DNA from: a candidate division SR1 bacterium
GTDB lineage: Bacteria > Patescibacteriota > Gracilibacteria > Absconditabacterales > Absconditicoccaceae
DNA: 10,737 nt
Reading direction: 5' to 3'
NCBI GenBank assembly: GCA_007116275.1
Contig: SKIU01000043.1
Location: forward strand, 1-10,737
Shown here in pieces: positions 1 to 7,340 of this stretch. Positions within the stretch are counted from its first letter, which is position 1, and every line of letters begins with the position of its first letter. The notes below the pieces were generated by a model. It was not told the origin of the DNA and searched no databases. It saw only the letters and a list, made by a program, of their open reading frames with translations. The position numbers and the translations under genes were made by a program.

Positions 1-20
1 GCGATAGTAAGCTTCTTCAT
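1..20 (-). CDS. Possible start of a further leftward gene (partial)
   Basis: An ATG at 20-18 on the minus strand opens a frame reading MKKLTI before the window ends. The Met-Lys-Lys opening resembles the exported lipoprotein genes elsewhere in the window, but six codons cannot establish a gene. It lies about 120 bases downstream of the adenylate kinase stop, on the same strand. This is an inference only. Confidence 0.2.
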
Positions 21-143
21 TGTATAGAATTAAGAAATGAGAATAAAGAATTAAGAATTCTGTAGCGTAGCGTTCTTGATTTTTCAGCGAGCTTGCGAGC
101 GCTCTATATTCTATAGCTCCTGGATGTATCGGGGAGATATCTT
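21..143. repeat. AT-rich intergenic stretch with short repeats
   Basis: This gap downstream of adenylate kinase contains imperfect copies of GAATTAAGAA (about 27-37 and 48-58), a GCGAGC direct repeat separated by TT (about 87-100), and a small inverted repeat CTATA-TTC-TATAG at 104-116. None makes a convincing terminator with a T-tract. No coding frame is supported here. Similar low-complexity spacers occur at 4635-4685 and 8225-8254. Confidence 0.4.
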
Positions 144-701
144 TTATTGTACTACCTTCATTACGTCAGCATGTATCTCTTCAATAGACCTATTAGCATC
201 AATTTTTACCACTTCTCATCGTTGAGCAAATGCATCTACGATAGGACGAGTATGCGTATCGTATTCTTGTAGTCTTTTCCTAATTACATCTTCTGTTTCT
301 CATGGACGACCTCTTGATAATATTCTTTTTACTGTTTCGTCTTCATCTACTTCAAAGTATATTCACACAACAGATCTATTGTGCTTTTTTACTATTTTTT
401 CAAATCCCTGCATTTGTACAATACTCCTTGGATATCAGTCTAAAAGCATATGTGTACCTTCATCCAGTATAGTAAAAAAATAGGCATCAAAAAGACTCAT
501 AGTAACTTGATCGTCGATAAGTTCTCCTGCCTCCATACGTTCTTTTACATAATTACCGATAGCATTTGGTTTACTAGCCAAAGACCTAAAAATATCTCCC
601 GTTGATAGATGTCTAAGTGAATCTCCAAAATATTCAATAAGGAGTTCTGCTTGCGTTCCTTTTCCAGAGCCTGGAGCTCCAAATAAGATAATATCTTTCA
701 T
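144..701 (-). CDS. adk: Adenylate kinase, short-lid form (UGA read as Gly)
   Basis: This encodes a 185-residue adenylate kinase, the cytoplasmic enzyme that interconverts ATP plus AMP with two ADP. The P-loop GAPGSGKGTQ is at residues 8-17, and the AMP-binding STGDIFR segment follows near residue 33. The LLDGYPRS motif is at 86-93 and the lid region RILSRGRPGETEDV at 126-139. The lid is the short type without a zinc-binding insert. Four glycines (89, 113, 134, 162) are encoded by TGA, including the invariant Gly of the DGYPR motif. Under the standard code only the first 88 residues would be seen. The gene lies about 120 bases beyond the SurA-like gene, away from its common bacterial place between secY and map/infA. 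A TATAAT box at 742-737 may be its promoter. Confidence 0.95.
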
Positions 702-736
702 GAATATACAAAATAATAAAACAATCTATATATACT

Positions 737-742
737 ATTATA
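737..742 (-). promoter_or_regulatory. Possible -10 box for adk
   Basis: The minus strand reads TATAAT here, 35 bases before the adk ATG and downstream of the terminator at 766-799. No good -35 hexamer is found at 16-18 bases, so this is only a candidate. Confidence 0.35.
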
Positions 743-765
743 CGATCCAGTTGCAATCATTAGTA

Positions 766-799
766 GCAAAAAACACCTGTAACATAGGTGTTTTTTTGC
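766..799 (-). terminator. Intrinsic terminator of the SurA-like gene
   Basis: An inverted repeat has a CACCT/AGGTG core flanked by A-runs on one side and T-runs on the other (GCAAAAAACACCT, short loop, AGGTGTTTTTTTGC). It lies just past the TAA stop at 822-824 in the direction of transcription. The shape would work on both strands, but only the minus strand has a gene ending here. Confidence 0.75.
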
Positions 800-821
800 T
801 GTATTTTATATATAGTGTGTC

Positions 822-1502
822 TTATTGGTTATATTGAATATCTGCATCTGCTCTCAATGAGACGAGATAGTTTTGTATTGCTTCTTGTTGTTTTTGCTGT
901 TGTAAAACAGTTACAATATCCGCTTCTACATCTTCTAATGCAGGAAGAGCATCTGGTGATGACTGTGCATACTCATTATAAAAAGCGTTGATTTCTTCAT
1001 CAGAGACTTCAAAATCTGTTCCTAGTTCAGATTCTAGATGTGCTTGTATCGCAAATCACCCTCTAGCATTTTCTAGTTCTTCTTCATATGAAGCACCTTG
1101 CATAGCTAACTGTTCTTTGTAGCTATCTAATGTCATATTTTGTGTCGATAGTTGCTCAATAAGAATGGTTTCTGTTTCTTGTATAGAGAGAGGGGTAACT
1201 TGTTGTTCTAATAGCTTTTGATTAATAATTTGTTCAAGAGTTTCATCAGTGCTAATTTGTTGTCATTGTTGTGCAAATAGTTGTTGTATAGAGCTAACTT
1301 CAGCCATAGTAATCGCTTCTCCATTAACTGTCGCAATAGTAGTATTAGCATCCATACTTGTTTGTTCTTGTTCTACAAGAGTACCATTATCAGTAGGTGG
1401 TGTACTTGTAGTATCATCTTGTTTGACTCCACATCCAGCGACTAATAGACTAATAGCAGTAATAAATCCAAATAATAACACATTCTTTCCTAATTTTTTC
1501 AT
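822..1502 (-). CDS. Lipoprotein with SurA-type N-terminal chaperone domain (UGA read as Gly)
   Basis: This is a 226-residue predicted exported lipoprotein. Residues 1-24 form a type II signal peptide: MKKLGKN, a hydrophobic core, and the lipobox VAGC with the modified Cys at 24. A Thr/Gln-rich linker follows to about residue 55. The segment ATVNGEAITMAEVSSI is the hallmark start of SurA/PrsA N-terminal domains, which bind unfolded exported proteins. The rest is Glu/Gln-rich and probably helical, and ends near YLVSLRADADIQYNQ. No parvulin (rotamase) domain is visible, so it looks like a chaperone-only member. TGA codons at 1263-1265 and 1056-1058 are read as Gly; the second lies in NARGGFA. 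It is flanked by terminators at 1587-1608 and 766-799, so it is probably a single-gene unit. SurA_N family membership is fairly sure; the substrate is unknown. Confidence 0.8.
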
Positions 1503-1586
1503 ACAAATTATTTATAAACATAAAACATTTACAATTATTATCCTATACACTCATTATATAGATGCAAGTCTTTTCTGAAAAAAGAA

Positions 1587-1608
1587 AAACAGTGCCACAG
1601 CACTGTTT
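1587..1608 (-). terminator. Intrinsic terminator closing the ribosomal protein operon
   Basis: A perfect 9-bp stem AAACAGTGC / GCACTGTTT with a four-base loop lies 26 bases past the rpsI stop. On the minus strand it is followed by a T-rich run (TTCTTTTTTC). This is the best-formed terminator in the window. Confidence 0.85.
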
Positions 1609-1633
1609 CTTGGAACAATAGAAACAAAAATTT

Positions 1634-2053
1634 TTATCTCTTTGATCGTTTGTGTGATTTTCTTGCTTTCATAAGTCCTGGTTTTTTTCTTTCTTTTACT
1701 CTATCATCTCTTTTAAGAAGACCATATGGCTTCAATGTCGTTCTTAGATCGCTATTTCGTTCAATTAAAGCTCTCGATATACCAAGTTTAATAGCATCAG
1801 CTGATCCAGCCAATCATCCACCAGATATGGTAATATGCGCATCAAATTGCTTACGATATTCAGGTCATAGTACATCAAAAGCCATCAATGCAGCATCAAG
1901 CATATGCTTATTACCACCAAAATATTCCTCAATAGTAAGTTCTTTCCCATTAGGTTTCTTGATGGTGATAATTCCTTTACCACTACCAAATAGTTTGACA
2001 ACAGCAGTTGTTTGTTTTCTTCTTCCTACTGCGTAGTTATAGTTTGTAGTCAT
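1634..2053 (-). CDS. rpsI: 30S ribosomal protein S9 (uS9)
   Basis: This encodes a 139-residue uS9, a 30S head protein whose C-terminal tail reaches the P-site tRNA. The N-terminal YAVGRRKQTTAVVKLFGSGKG is typical, as is the central ISGGGLAGSADAIKLGIARAL region. The basic tail ends in KSHKRSKR, with the usual terminal Lys-Arg. TGA occurs at 1865-1867 and at 1814-1816; the second is the third Gly of the conserved GGG in a motif normally written GGGxxGQAgA. Only table 25 gives the full protein. It is the last gene of the long operon, four bases after rplM, in the standard L13-S9 pair. Confidence 0.97.
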
Positions 2054-2057
2054 AGTA

Positions 2058-2516
2058 TTATAAGCTTACTGGTTTAAAATTGTCATATTTCGTTGTTGTT
2101 CCAACATTGAGTTTTAATCTCAACATCCTTTTATTTCTTAATTTGTTTTTTGGAAGCATTCCTCTTACAGCATACCATAGTGCATCCATTGGTTTCTTCT
2201 CTTTCATTTCTCTCAAAGTCATGCTTTTGACATTTCCTTTGTAACCACTGTACCTATAGTATAGTTTTTGTTCCATCTTATTACCAGTAGTAGAAAATTT
2301 TCAGGCATTTTCTACAATAACATAATCACCAGCATCCCAAAAGTCATTGTACCATGCTTTATCTTTTCCCATAAGTTTCATAGCAATAGAAGCTGCTAGC
2401 CTACCTAAAGTTTTGTCAGTTGCATCAACCTTATATCGTTTTCTGTTTTTTTCAAGATAATCTTTTTTCACTCGAAGTGTTTTATTAAGATCAGTCTTTG
2501 TTGTCTGTACAGTCAT
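2058..2516 (-). CDS. rplM: 50S ribosomal protein L13 (uL13)
   Basis: This encodes a 152-residue uL13, an early-assembling 23S rRNA-binding protein. Family features are DATDKTLGRLAASIAMKLMGKDK near residues 31-53, GDYVIVENA, and the YYRYSGYKGNVKSMTLREM segment. MLPKNKLRNKRMLRLKLNVG corresponds to the usual MLPkNkLgrk region. The C-terminus differs from the common HPHxAQ ending. A single TGA at 2301-2303 is read as Gly after VIVENA; without recoding the gene splits in two. It lies 25 bases after rplQ and 4 bases before rpsI. Confidence 0.96.
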
Positions 2517-2541
2517 GATTATTAACCCAATGAATAAATAT

Positions 2542-2931
2542 TTACGAAAGTTTCACTAATACTTTTAATGAAGCATCTCCAGCTTTAAAACCAACTTTAT
2601 AATCTTCTACGAATCCAGATGTTTTTTTTGCTTCTTTATATTTTGGAAGAATTTCTTCTACAACTTTTTTTCATTCTTTTTCTCAAAATATTTGAGATTG
2701 TACAATTCTAATACATTCTCTTTGCGCATCTTTTTCATTATCATATTTTTCAAATTGCGCGACAAGTTTAGAGAAAAAACTATCAGCTTCAGCTTTAAGT
2801 ACTCTAGCTCTTTTAGGAGTAGTAGTTATAGCACCATATTTTACCAAACTCGTAAGAAGCGATCTGATAAATACTGTTTTTTTCTTTGCTCCAGTACTAA
2901 GGTTGAGCAATCTTTTTTGTCTGTGTCTCAT
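2542..2931 (-). CDS. rplQ: 50S ribosomal protein L17 (bL17)
   Basis: This encodes a 129-residue bL17, located near the peptide exit tunnel. The start MRHRQKRLLNLSTGAKKKTVFIRSL matches the family opening, and ITTTPKRARVLKAEAD follows at about 35-50. The family core continues through two TGA codons (2683-2685 and 2671-2673) read as Gly in the IFGEKEGKK stretch. It ends in ASLKVLVKLS. The spacing of 29 bases from rpoA and 25 bases to rplM fits the usual rpsD-rpoA-rplQ order. Confidence 0.95.
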
Positions 2932-2960
2932 GGGAATCCAAATAATGGTTTAAATAGTGA

Positions 2961-3959
2961 CTATGCAATAAGTGATTTATCTATAGTTGCCAAAGAACTA
3001 TTGATCTCATCTATAGCTTTTCTTCCAACGCCTTTCATTAGCAACAATTCTCACTTTTTTTTCTTTTCAAGATCTTCAACATAGAGTATATTGTTTTTAA
3101 TAAGTGCATTTCTTGTTCTTTCACTCAATGGTAGTGCATCAATAGGCATAGTTTTGATATTTGTTTCTTCAGGAAGTTTCTCTGCTTCTGCTTGTAAGTC
3201 GTTATACTCAATCAAGGCAGACCTATCGATATAGGCATCATCAAATATAAACAACTTAGCATAAGATGCTAACACTTCTCCAGCAAACATAATAATTTCT
3301 TTAGGAGAAAGTTTAGGATAGCGAGATTTGATTTCCACAGTGACAGTATCTTTAGTTGTCCCTGAGAAGTCTTCAATCACTTCTTCTACATCATACTTAA
3401 CATAATCAACAACTCCAAAGTCATTATCGATTAACAAAGTATTTACATCACTTCAAGAATCGTCTTTTTCATTACGACTTCTTAAGAAATCGATACTATA
3501 GTAACCATATCATTTCTCTACTCTTATATCAACGATAAGCTCAACAGAAGGATCGGTCACTTCAAAAAGATAATCATTAGTATTAAGAATAGAAACTCAA
3601 GCAGGAGTCTTAATGTCAGCTGATGTATATACTCCTGATTTAGAAAACTTTTGTGATATCCACTGAATACTATCACTATTCTCATCTACAGAAAAGCGTA
3701 GTTTTTTAAAATTTAACATCATATCTATCACCGTTTCTTTCACTCCATCTATTACATGATATTCATGTTGTACGCCTTTGATCTTTATTCCAGTAATTGC
3801 TGCACCTACATTATATCCCAAAATAATTCTTCTCATTGCATTCCCAAGAGTATGTCAAAATCATCTTGGAAGATTATTGATTTCAAATTTTGTCGTGGTA
3901 TCATCAGTCTCGGTAACAACAATTTTAGGTGTTCCAATGAGTTTTTGAATATCCAACAT
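2961..3959 (-). CDS. rpoA: RNA polymerase alpha subunit
   Basis: This encodes a 332-residue alpha subunit, the assembly platform of RNA polymerase. The N-terminal domain carries NLPRGFGHTLGNAMRRIIL at residues 29-47, the dimerisation hallmark. Both glycines of RGFG (33 and 35) are TGA. Further TGA codons are at 3597, 3510, 3453 and 3051, six in all, so the standard code shows only fragments. The C-terminal domain (about 271-325) has PLSERTRNALIKNNI and the helix-hairpin-helix-like LLMKGVGRKAIDEI, which contacts promoter UP elements and regulators. The ATG at 3959 gives the expected family N-terminus; no Shine-Dalgarno sequence precedes it. Its place between rpsD and rplQ is standard. Confidence 0.97.
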
Positions 3960-4008
3960 ATTTTTATTTTAGTAATGGAGTAAATAGTATAAGTACAGTA
4001 TGACAGTA

Positions 4009-4629
4009 TTATGCTCTCGCATAAAATTCAATAACCTTCAATAAATCTGGACCAACATGCACTTCTCCAAGAGTAGGCTTAGCTAATACTTCTATACTAA
4101 ACTTACTTTTATCAATCTTAAGCCAAGATGGCACAGAAATATTTTTATCTGACCAAGCTTGCGCGTAGAGAGGTGATGCTTGCAATTTTTCTCTAACAGT
4201 TATTACATCTCCAACTTTAACAAATGTTGAAGGTATGTTATGTTTAACTCCATTAAGAAGCAGATGTCCATGATTAACCATTTGTCTTGCCTGCATGATA
4301 GAATTAGCCAAACCTGACCTTAGTATAGTAACATCCAATCTACTTTCCAAAAATTGAAATAATGCGATATCATGACTTATGTCGTGATTTTTAGCATATT
4401 TCTGAGATTTATCTTTAACAATAGTAGCAAATTGTTTTTCTGATAAAAGATAGCTTCTCTTCAGTGACTGCTTATTTCTCAAAAGTTTTCCATATTCAGA
4501 GTATCTAGCAACACCAGTTCCACTCTGTCATGGAAGAGATCTTCTTTTTTTGATATCATACTTGGCAGAACCAAACAGATTAGTCTGTTCTCTTCTACAA
4601 AGCTTGAATTTTGGTCATGTATACTTCAT
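4009..4629 (-). CDS. rpsD: 30S ribosomal protein S4 (uS4)
   Basis: This encodes a 206-residue uS4, a primary 16S rRNA-binding assembly protein. The N-terminus MKYTGPKFKLCRREQTN holds the family GPxxKlxRR pattern, with the Gly encoded by TGA. LPGQSG corresponds to the usual PGQHG, again with Gly from TGA. KQSLKRSYLLSEKQF and the S4 RNA-binding fold (LDVTILRSGLANSIMQARQMVNHGH) follow. The N-terminus has one Cys in the LCRR segment and lacks a full four-Cys zinc knuckle. Without recoding the first 49 residues would be lost and a false internal start chosen. The 63-base gap before it is repeat-like. Confidence 0.96.
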
Positions 4630-4692
4630 AAATTAACACATAATAAGTATAAAGCTAACAGCTAATAGTTAAAAACTAAAAGCCAAATATAA
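4630..4692. repeat. Low-complexity repeat-like spacer inside the operon
   Basis: The spacer between rpsK and rpsD holds reiterated short words such as AGCTAACAGCTAATAGTTAAAAACTAAAAGC (4652-4682), variants of GCTAA and TTAAAAACT. It is longer than other spacers in this operon, has no strong hairpin with a T-tract, and has no reading frame of note. Confidence 0.4.
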
Positions 4693-5070
4693 TTACATTC
4701 TTTTTGGTCTATAACCCTTACATCCTCCAAATTGGATACCAGTAGCCTCCTTGATATACAAAATTGTAACATTCCCAAGTTCATTGATTCCCTTGAAAAC
4801 TCAATCTCTAGCCATACCTGGTCATCTAAATATAATACCAACTTCTTCTAAACCAAGCCCTTCTGCTTGTTTCATAAGATGTTTAGTTAAAACTTCAGCA
4901 GCATAAGGAGTATTTTGTTTCGCACCCTTATAACCAACTAAACCAGTTCAACCACCAATTACCTTATCTCACTTTTCATTAGTCAGTGTAATGATAGTAT
5001 TATTTTCTGAAGTTAACACATGAAGTGTTCCCTTACTGATTTTGATATCTTTCTTTTTTCATTTAGCCAT
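4693..5070 (-). CDS. rpsK: 30S ribosomal protein S11 (uS11)
   Basis: This encodes a 125-residue uS11 of the 30S platform, next to the E site. The family core is clear: TLHVLTSENNTIITLTNEKG, GGGTGLVGYKGAKQNTPYAA, KQAEGLGLEEVGIIFRGPGM, RDGVFKGINELG and the terminal GYRPKRM. Five glycines come from TGA (4th codon, EKGDK, GGG, FRGPG, RDGVF). Because of these no continuous standard-code frame of useful length exists. It sits 21 bases after rpsM and 63 bases before rpsD, as in the usual S13-S11-S4-alpha order. Confidence 0.96.
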
Positions 5071-5091
5071 AGTAGCAGCTACAAAAATAAA

Positions 5092-5466
5092 TTATTTTTT
5101 CAATACAGGTCTTACTCTTGATCTACCAAGAAGTTTCTTAGCAGTCTTTGCATTTTTTCTTGTTATTTGTCCTCTTACTGGCAATCCAAGATTATGTCTC
5201 ATACCTCTATAACATTTAATTTCTTTCAGTCTTTTGATAGCAAATCAGACCTCTCTTCTTAGATCATTCTCCAAAGTATATCCTTTCAGCTCATCAGCAA
5301 TAAGCTTTTGTTCTTTGTCAGATATATCTTTTACTTTTTTCATAAAGTCTATTTTGAGCTTATCAAGAACTTTTTTTGATCTCACTCTTCCAATACCATA
5401 AACGGTAGTGAGTGCTATCCAGATAGACTTGTTGTCCGCTAAGACGTGACCGTGAATTCTAAACAT
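5092..5466 (-). CDS. rpsM: 30S ribosomal protein S13 (uS13)
   Basis: This encodes a 124-residue uS13, a 30S head protein bridging to the 50S and contacting P-site tRNA. It opens MFRIHGHVLADNKSIWIALT, followed by the family VYGIGRVRSKKVLDK helix-hairpin region. ENDLRREVGFAIKRLKEIKC and YRGMRHNLGLPVRGQ are the conserved core, with its Gly at 5247-5245 encoded by TGA. The basic tail ends in GRSRVRPVLKK. The 29-base gap from rpmJ is in the standard order. Confidence 0.96.
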
Positions 5467-5495
5467 GTAATAATAGATAATTGACTAAATAAAAC

Positions 5496-5612
5496 TTATC
5501 CTTGTCTTAAGTTTCTTCTAGGATCTAGTTTGTTACGACGATATAATACCCCCTTTCTTCTTATGAGGATATCTCATTTTTTCTCTTTTCTAACTGACGA
5601 TTTTCTTTTCAT
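5496..5612 (-). CDS. rpmJ: 50S ribosomal protein L36 (bL36), zinc-free form
   Basis: This short gene encodes a 38-residue bL36. The frame reads MKRKSSVRKEKKGD, then ILIRRKGVLYRRNKLDP, and ends RRNLRQG, matching the usual MKVRASVKK, IRRKGVV and terminal RQG. The four zinc ligands of the common form (three Cys and one His) are all replaced here, so it is a C-minus form. Residue 13 is TGA, read as Gly. It lies between infA (37 bases) and rpsM (29 bases), exactly where rpmJ belongs, which supports the call despite the length. Confidence 0.9.
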
Positions 5613-5649
5613 AATGATATAGTTTAGTATACTAAATTGTATTAACATG

Positions 5650-5913
5650 TTAGGTAGATGTAGCACGTTGAGCAGATTGTCGAGCTGCGTAATCTCCATA
5701 CCTATAAACGATACGGCCTTTTGTCATATCATAAGGACTAACCTCGACCTTAACTCGATCTCCTTCAATAACACTAATCTGCCTAGATCTCATTTTGCCA
5801 GATTTTTTGCAGATAACTATTGTATCCATATCCTTGGGCTGTACTTTGTAATTTCCAGCAGGAAGAACCTCAATTATCTCAGCATCTAGCTCAATCCCAT
5901 CTATTTTAACCAT
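5650..5913 (-). CDS. infA: Translation initiation factor IF-1
   Basis: This encodes an 87-residue IF-1, an OB-fold protein that sits in the ribosomal A site during initiation. The MVKIDGIELDAEIIEVLPAG opening, GKMRSRQISVIEGDRVKVEV and the SPYDMTKGRIVYRYG stretch are diagnostic; a short Ala/Arg/Ser/Thr tail follows. No TGA codon is used here, so it is intact under either code. I chose the ATG at 5913 over a TTG three bases upstream because IF-1 typically begins here. Its first eight bases overlap the end of rplU, implying translational coupling. Confidence 0.95.
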   Translation of the reverse strand: MVKIDGIELDAEIIEVLPAGNYKVQPKDMDTIVICKKSGKMRSRQISVIEGDRVKVEVSPYDMTKGRIVYRYGDYAARQSAQRATST

Positions 5914-6232
5914 CAACGATAACGTCTTTAATTGTTAAAATACTCTGATGTGCTTTAAATCCTCTTTTTCTATGGTACCTATTTTTGATTTTCATCTTAA
6001 TAGTAGTAACCTTATCACCTCTTTTTTCTCCATCAATAGTTGCAACAACAGAAGCTTTTTTGATATATGGTTGTCATAGTATGACATTTTTACCATCAGC
6101 ATCATATGCAGCTAGTACCGTATCTATTGTCACTTTGTTCTTTCAATCAGTTGGACCAATCTTATCAACAGTGATAGTATCTCATTTTTGTACAATATAT
6201 TGATGTCATTGAAGAGCTATTACAGCGTACAT
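5906..6232 (-). CDS. rplU: 50S ribosomal protein L21 (bL21)
   Basis: This encodes a 108-residue bL21, which binds 23S rRNA near domain II. It opens MYAVIALQGHQYIVQKGDTI, matching the family tGGkQykVxxGD pattern, with both glycines encoded by TGA. Two more TGA glycines follow (TDGKNK, LGQPY). The C-terminal KIKNRYHRKRGFKAHQSIL agrees with the usual KxrRkkgHRQ region. In most bacteria rplU pairs with rpmA (L27); here it leads the infA-rpmJ-rpsM block and overlaps infA by eight bases. No rpmA is seen in the window. Confidence 0.93.
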
Positions 6233-6265
6233 ATTTTTCTCTTATTACAAACAAGTAAAATGAAA

Positions 6266-6529
6266 TTAAACAATTTTCCCAAGTTGAGCAAGCGTATTAA
6301 ATTTCTTTTTATTTTTTCTGTATGAATCAGAAACAATAGCTCTAGCTCTTTTATATCTTCTTGCACTAGGAAATCTATATTCGATAGTTTTTCTAAACCA
6401 TTTAGTTCCGTAGTGTTTCTGTTTTTTAGCTTTATCTAAAATGTGAGAAGACCATAACTCTTTTTTATAAAAAGAGACCATTCTTTCATTAGTATTAAGA
6501 TCTCACGTTCTCCAGACAACAAATCACAT
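6266..6529 (-). CDS. Small basic protein, possibly 30S ribosomal protein S21 (bS21)
   Basis: This is an 87-residue Lys/Arg-rich protein if begun at the ATG 6529, reading TGA at 6526-6524 and 6505-6503 as Gly. A shorter 71-residue form would begin at ATG 6481. The order of features resembles bS21: an N-terminal VVWRTGDLNTNERMV, a helix SFYKKELWSSHILDKAKKQK, then FRKTIEYRFPSARRYKRARA and a basic helix. It ends in LAQLGKIV, similar to what I recall of S21 proteins from related phyla. The longer start supplies the first S21 strand and is preferred. It lies 33 bases before rplU at the head of the operon. Family assignment is inferential; the gene itself is likely real. Confidence 0.6.
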
Positions 6530-6568
6530 AAAGTTTTTTTGATGTAATAAAAATAGCAAACAAAGCAA

Positions 6569-6610
6569 AGGATACAATTTTTTAACAAAAATGCAAGTCT
6601 TTTTTGCATT
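6569..6610 (-). promoter_or_regulatory. Candidate promoter and hairpin before the rplU operon
   Basis: On the minus strand TTGCAT (6596-6591) is followed after 16 bases by TATCCT (6574-6569), a plausible promoter about 40 bases before the next start. The same place contains an inverted repeat AATGCAA / TTGCATT (6610-6590) followed by TTT, which could instead terminate transcription from the infC/tRNA-Leu unit. Both readings are possible from the sequence. Confidence 0.35.
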
Positions 6611-6623
6611 CTGTCAAAAACTC

Positions 6624-6710
6624 TGCCCGGAGCCGGAATCGAACCGGCACGAAGTAATTAGCTTCGGAGGATTTTAAGTCCTCTGCGTCTACCAATTCCG
6701 CCATCCGGGC
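6624..6710 (-). tRNA. tRNA-Leu(UAA)
   Basis: This is an 87-nt class II tRNA. The 7-bp acceptor GCCCGGA/TCCGGGC, the D arm TGGCGGAATTGGTAGACGC and anticodon loop CTTAAAA (anticodon UAA) are clear. A long variable arm and T arm GCCGG-TTCGATT-CCGGC complete it. The discriminator is A, as leucine tRNAs need, and no CCA is encoded. It sits between rplT (65 bases) and the putative S21 gene on the same strand. Confidence 0.97.
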
Positions 6711-6775
6711 ATGGGGAAGTTGATCTACAATAATATATGTATTATATTATCCCCAATGGTAGTTAGAGTAAGTAA

Positions 6776-7123
6776 TTACTTACTTACCTTATCAAATATC
6801 TTGTCAAAAACAGCAGGGAATGCTATAGCGATATTGGACAAAACTTTTCTATCCAATGCAATATCATTTTCAGATAATGCATGTATAAATCTACTATATG
6901 ACATACCTTTTGCCCTTACTGAAGCAGACAATCTTTCGATCCATAGTCTTCTAAACTCTCTTTTCTTTTCTTTTCTAGATTTATAACTGTGTTGCCCTTG
7001 TTTAACAAGAGCTGCTCTTACTTGTTTATAAACCTTACTTCTTCCAAGTCTAAACCCTTTTGCTAGACGAAGAAACTTCTTGTGTCTTTTGTGCTTTTGA
7101 GCTCAATTTTTTACTCTTACCAT
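6776..7123 (-). CDS. rplT: 50S ribosomal protein L20 (bL20)
   Basis: This encodes a 115-residue bL20, required for early 50S assembly and in many bacteria a translational repressor of its own operon. The family is clear from MVRVKNGAQKHKRHKKFLRL, AKGFRLGRSKVYKQVRAAL, SRKEKKREFRRLWIERLSA, GMSYSRFIHAL and LDRKVLSNIAI. Residue 7 (KNGA) is TGA, so standard annotation would miss or move the start. It begins seven bases after rpmI in the universal infC-rpmI-rplT cluster. Confidence 0.97.
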
Positions 7124-7130
7124 CGCTAAT

Positions 7131-7331
7131 CTATAAGTGAGGAACTAAATTTTTCAATGCTTTTGTTTCAGCTTTAGAAACAACTTTACCATAAGGAAAA
7201 GATTTGTTGTTAGTTTTTTTCTTGTTAGTAAGAAGGTGGTTATTACATGCTTTTTTAAAAACAAATTTACCACTTCCTGTCTTCTTTACTCTCTTTTTTG
7301 CTCAACTATGAGATTTTGCTTTCATCGCCAT
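7131..7331 (-). CDS. rpmI: 50S ribosomal protein L35 (bL35)
   Basis: This encodes a 66-residue bL35. The frame MAMKAKSHSGAKKRVKKTGSG matches the family MpKmKTHrgAaKRFkxTGsGK, with the Gly at residue 10 encoded by TGA; FKKACNNHLLTNKKK follows. The family C-terminus is extended by about a dozen residues (KVVSKAETKALKNLVPHL). The ATG at 7331 is preferred over the one at 7325 by alignment with the family start. It lies nine bases after infC and seven before rplT. Confidence 0.94.
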
Positions 7332-7340
7332 TGCGAACTA

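Noticed and set aside
1650..2036. Plus-strand open frame opposite rpsI
   Set aside because: It is antisense to a certain ribosomal protein gene and has no family features; AT-rich antisense frames of this length are expected.
2692..3084. Plus-strand open frame across rplQ and the end of rpoA
   Set aside because: It is antisense to two certain genes, Phe/Ser-rich from reverse Lys/Arg codons, and has no motif.
4630..4692. CRISPR array or attachment site in the repeat-like spacer
   Set aside because: The words are short, irregular and not separated by unique spacers; no cas or integrase gene is present.
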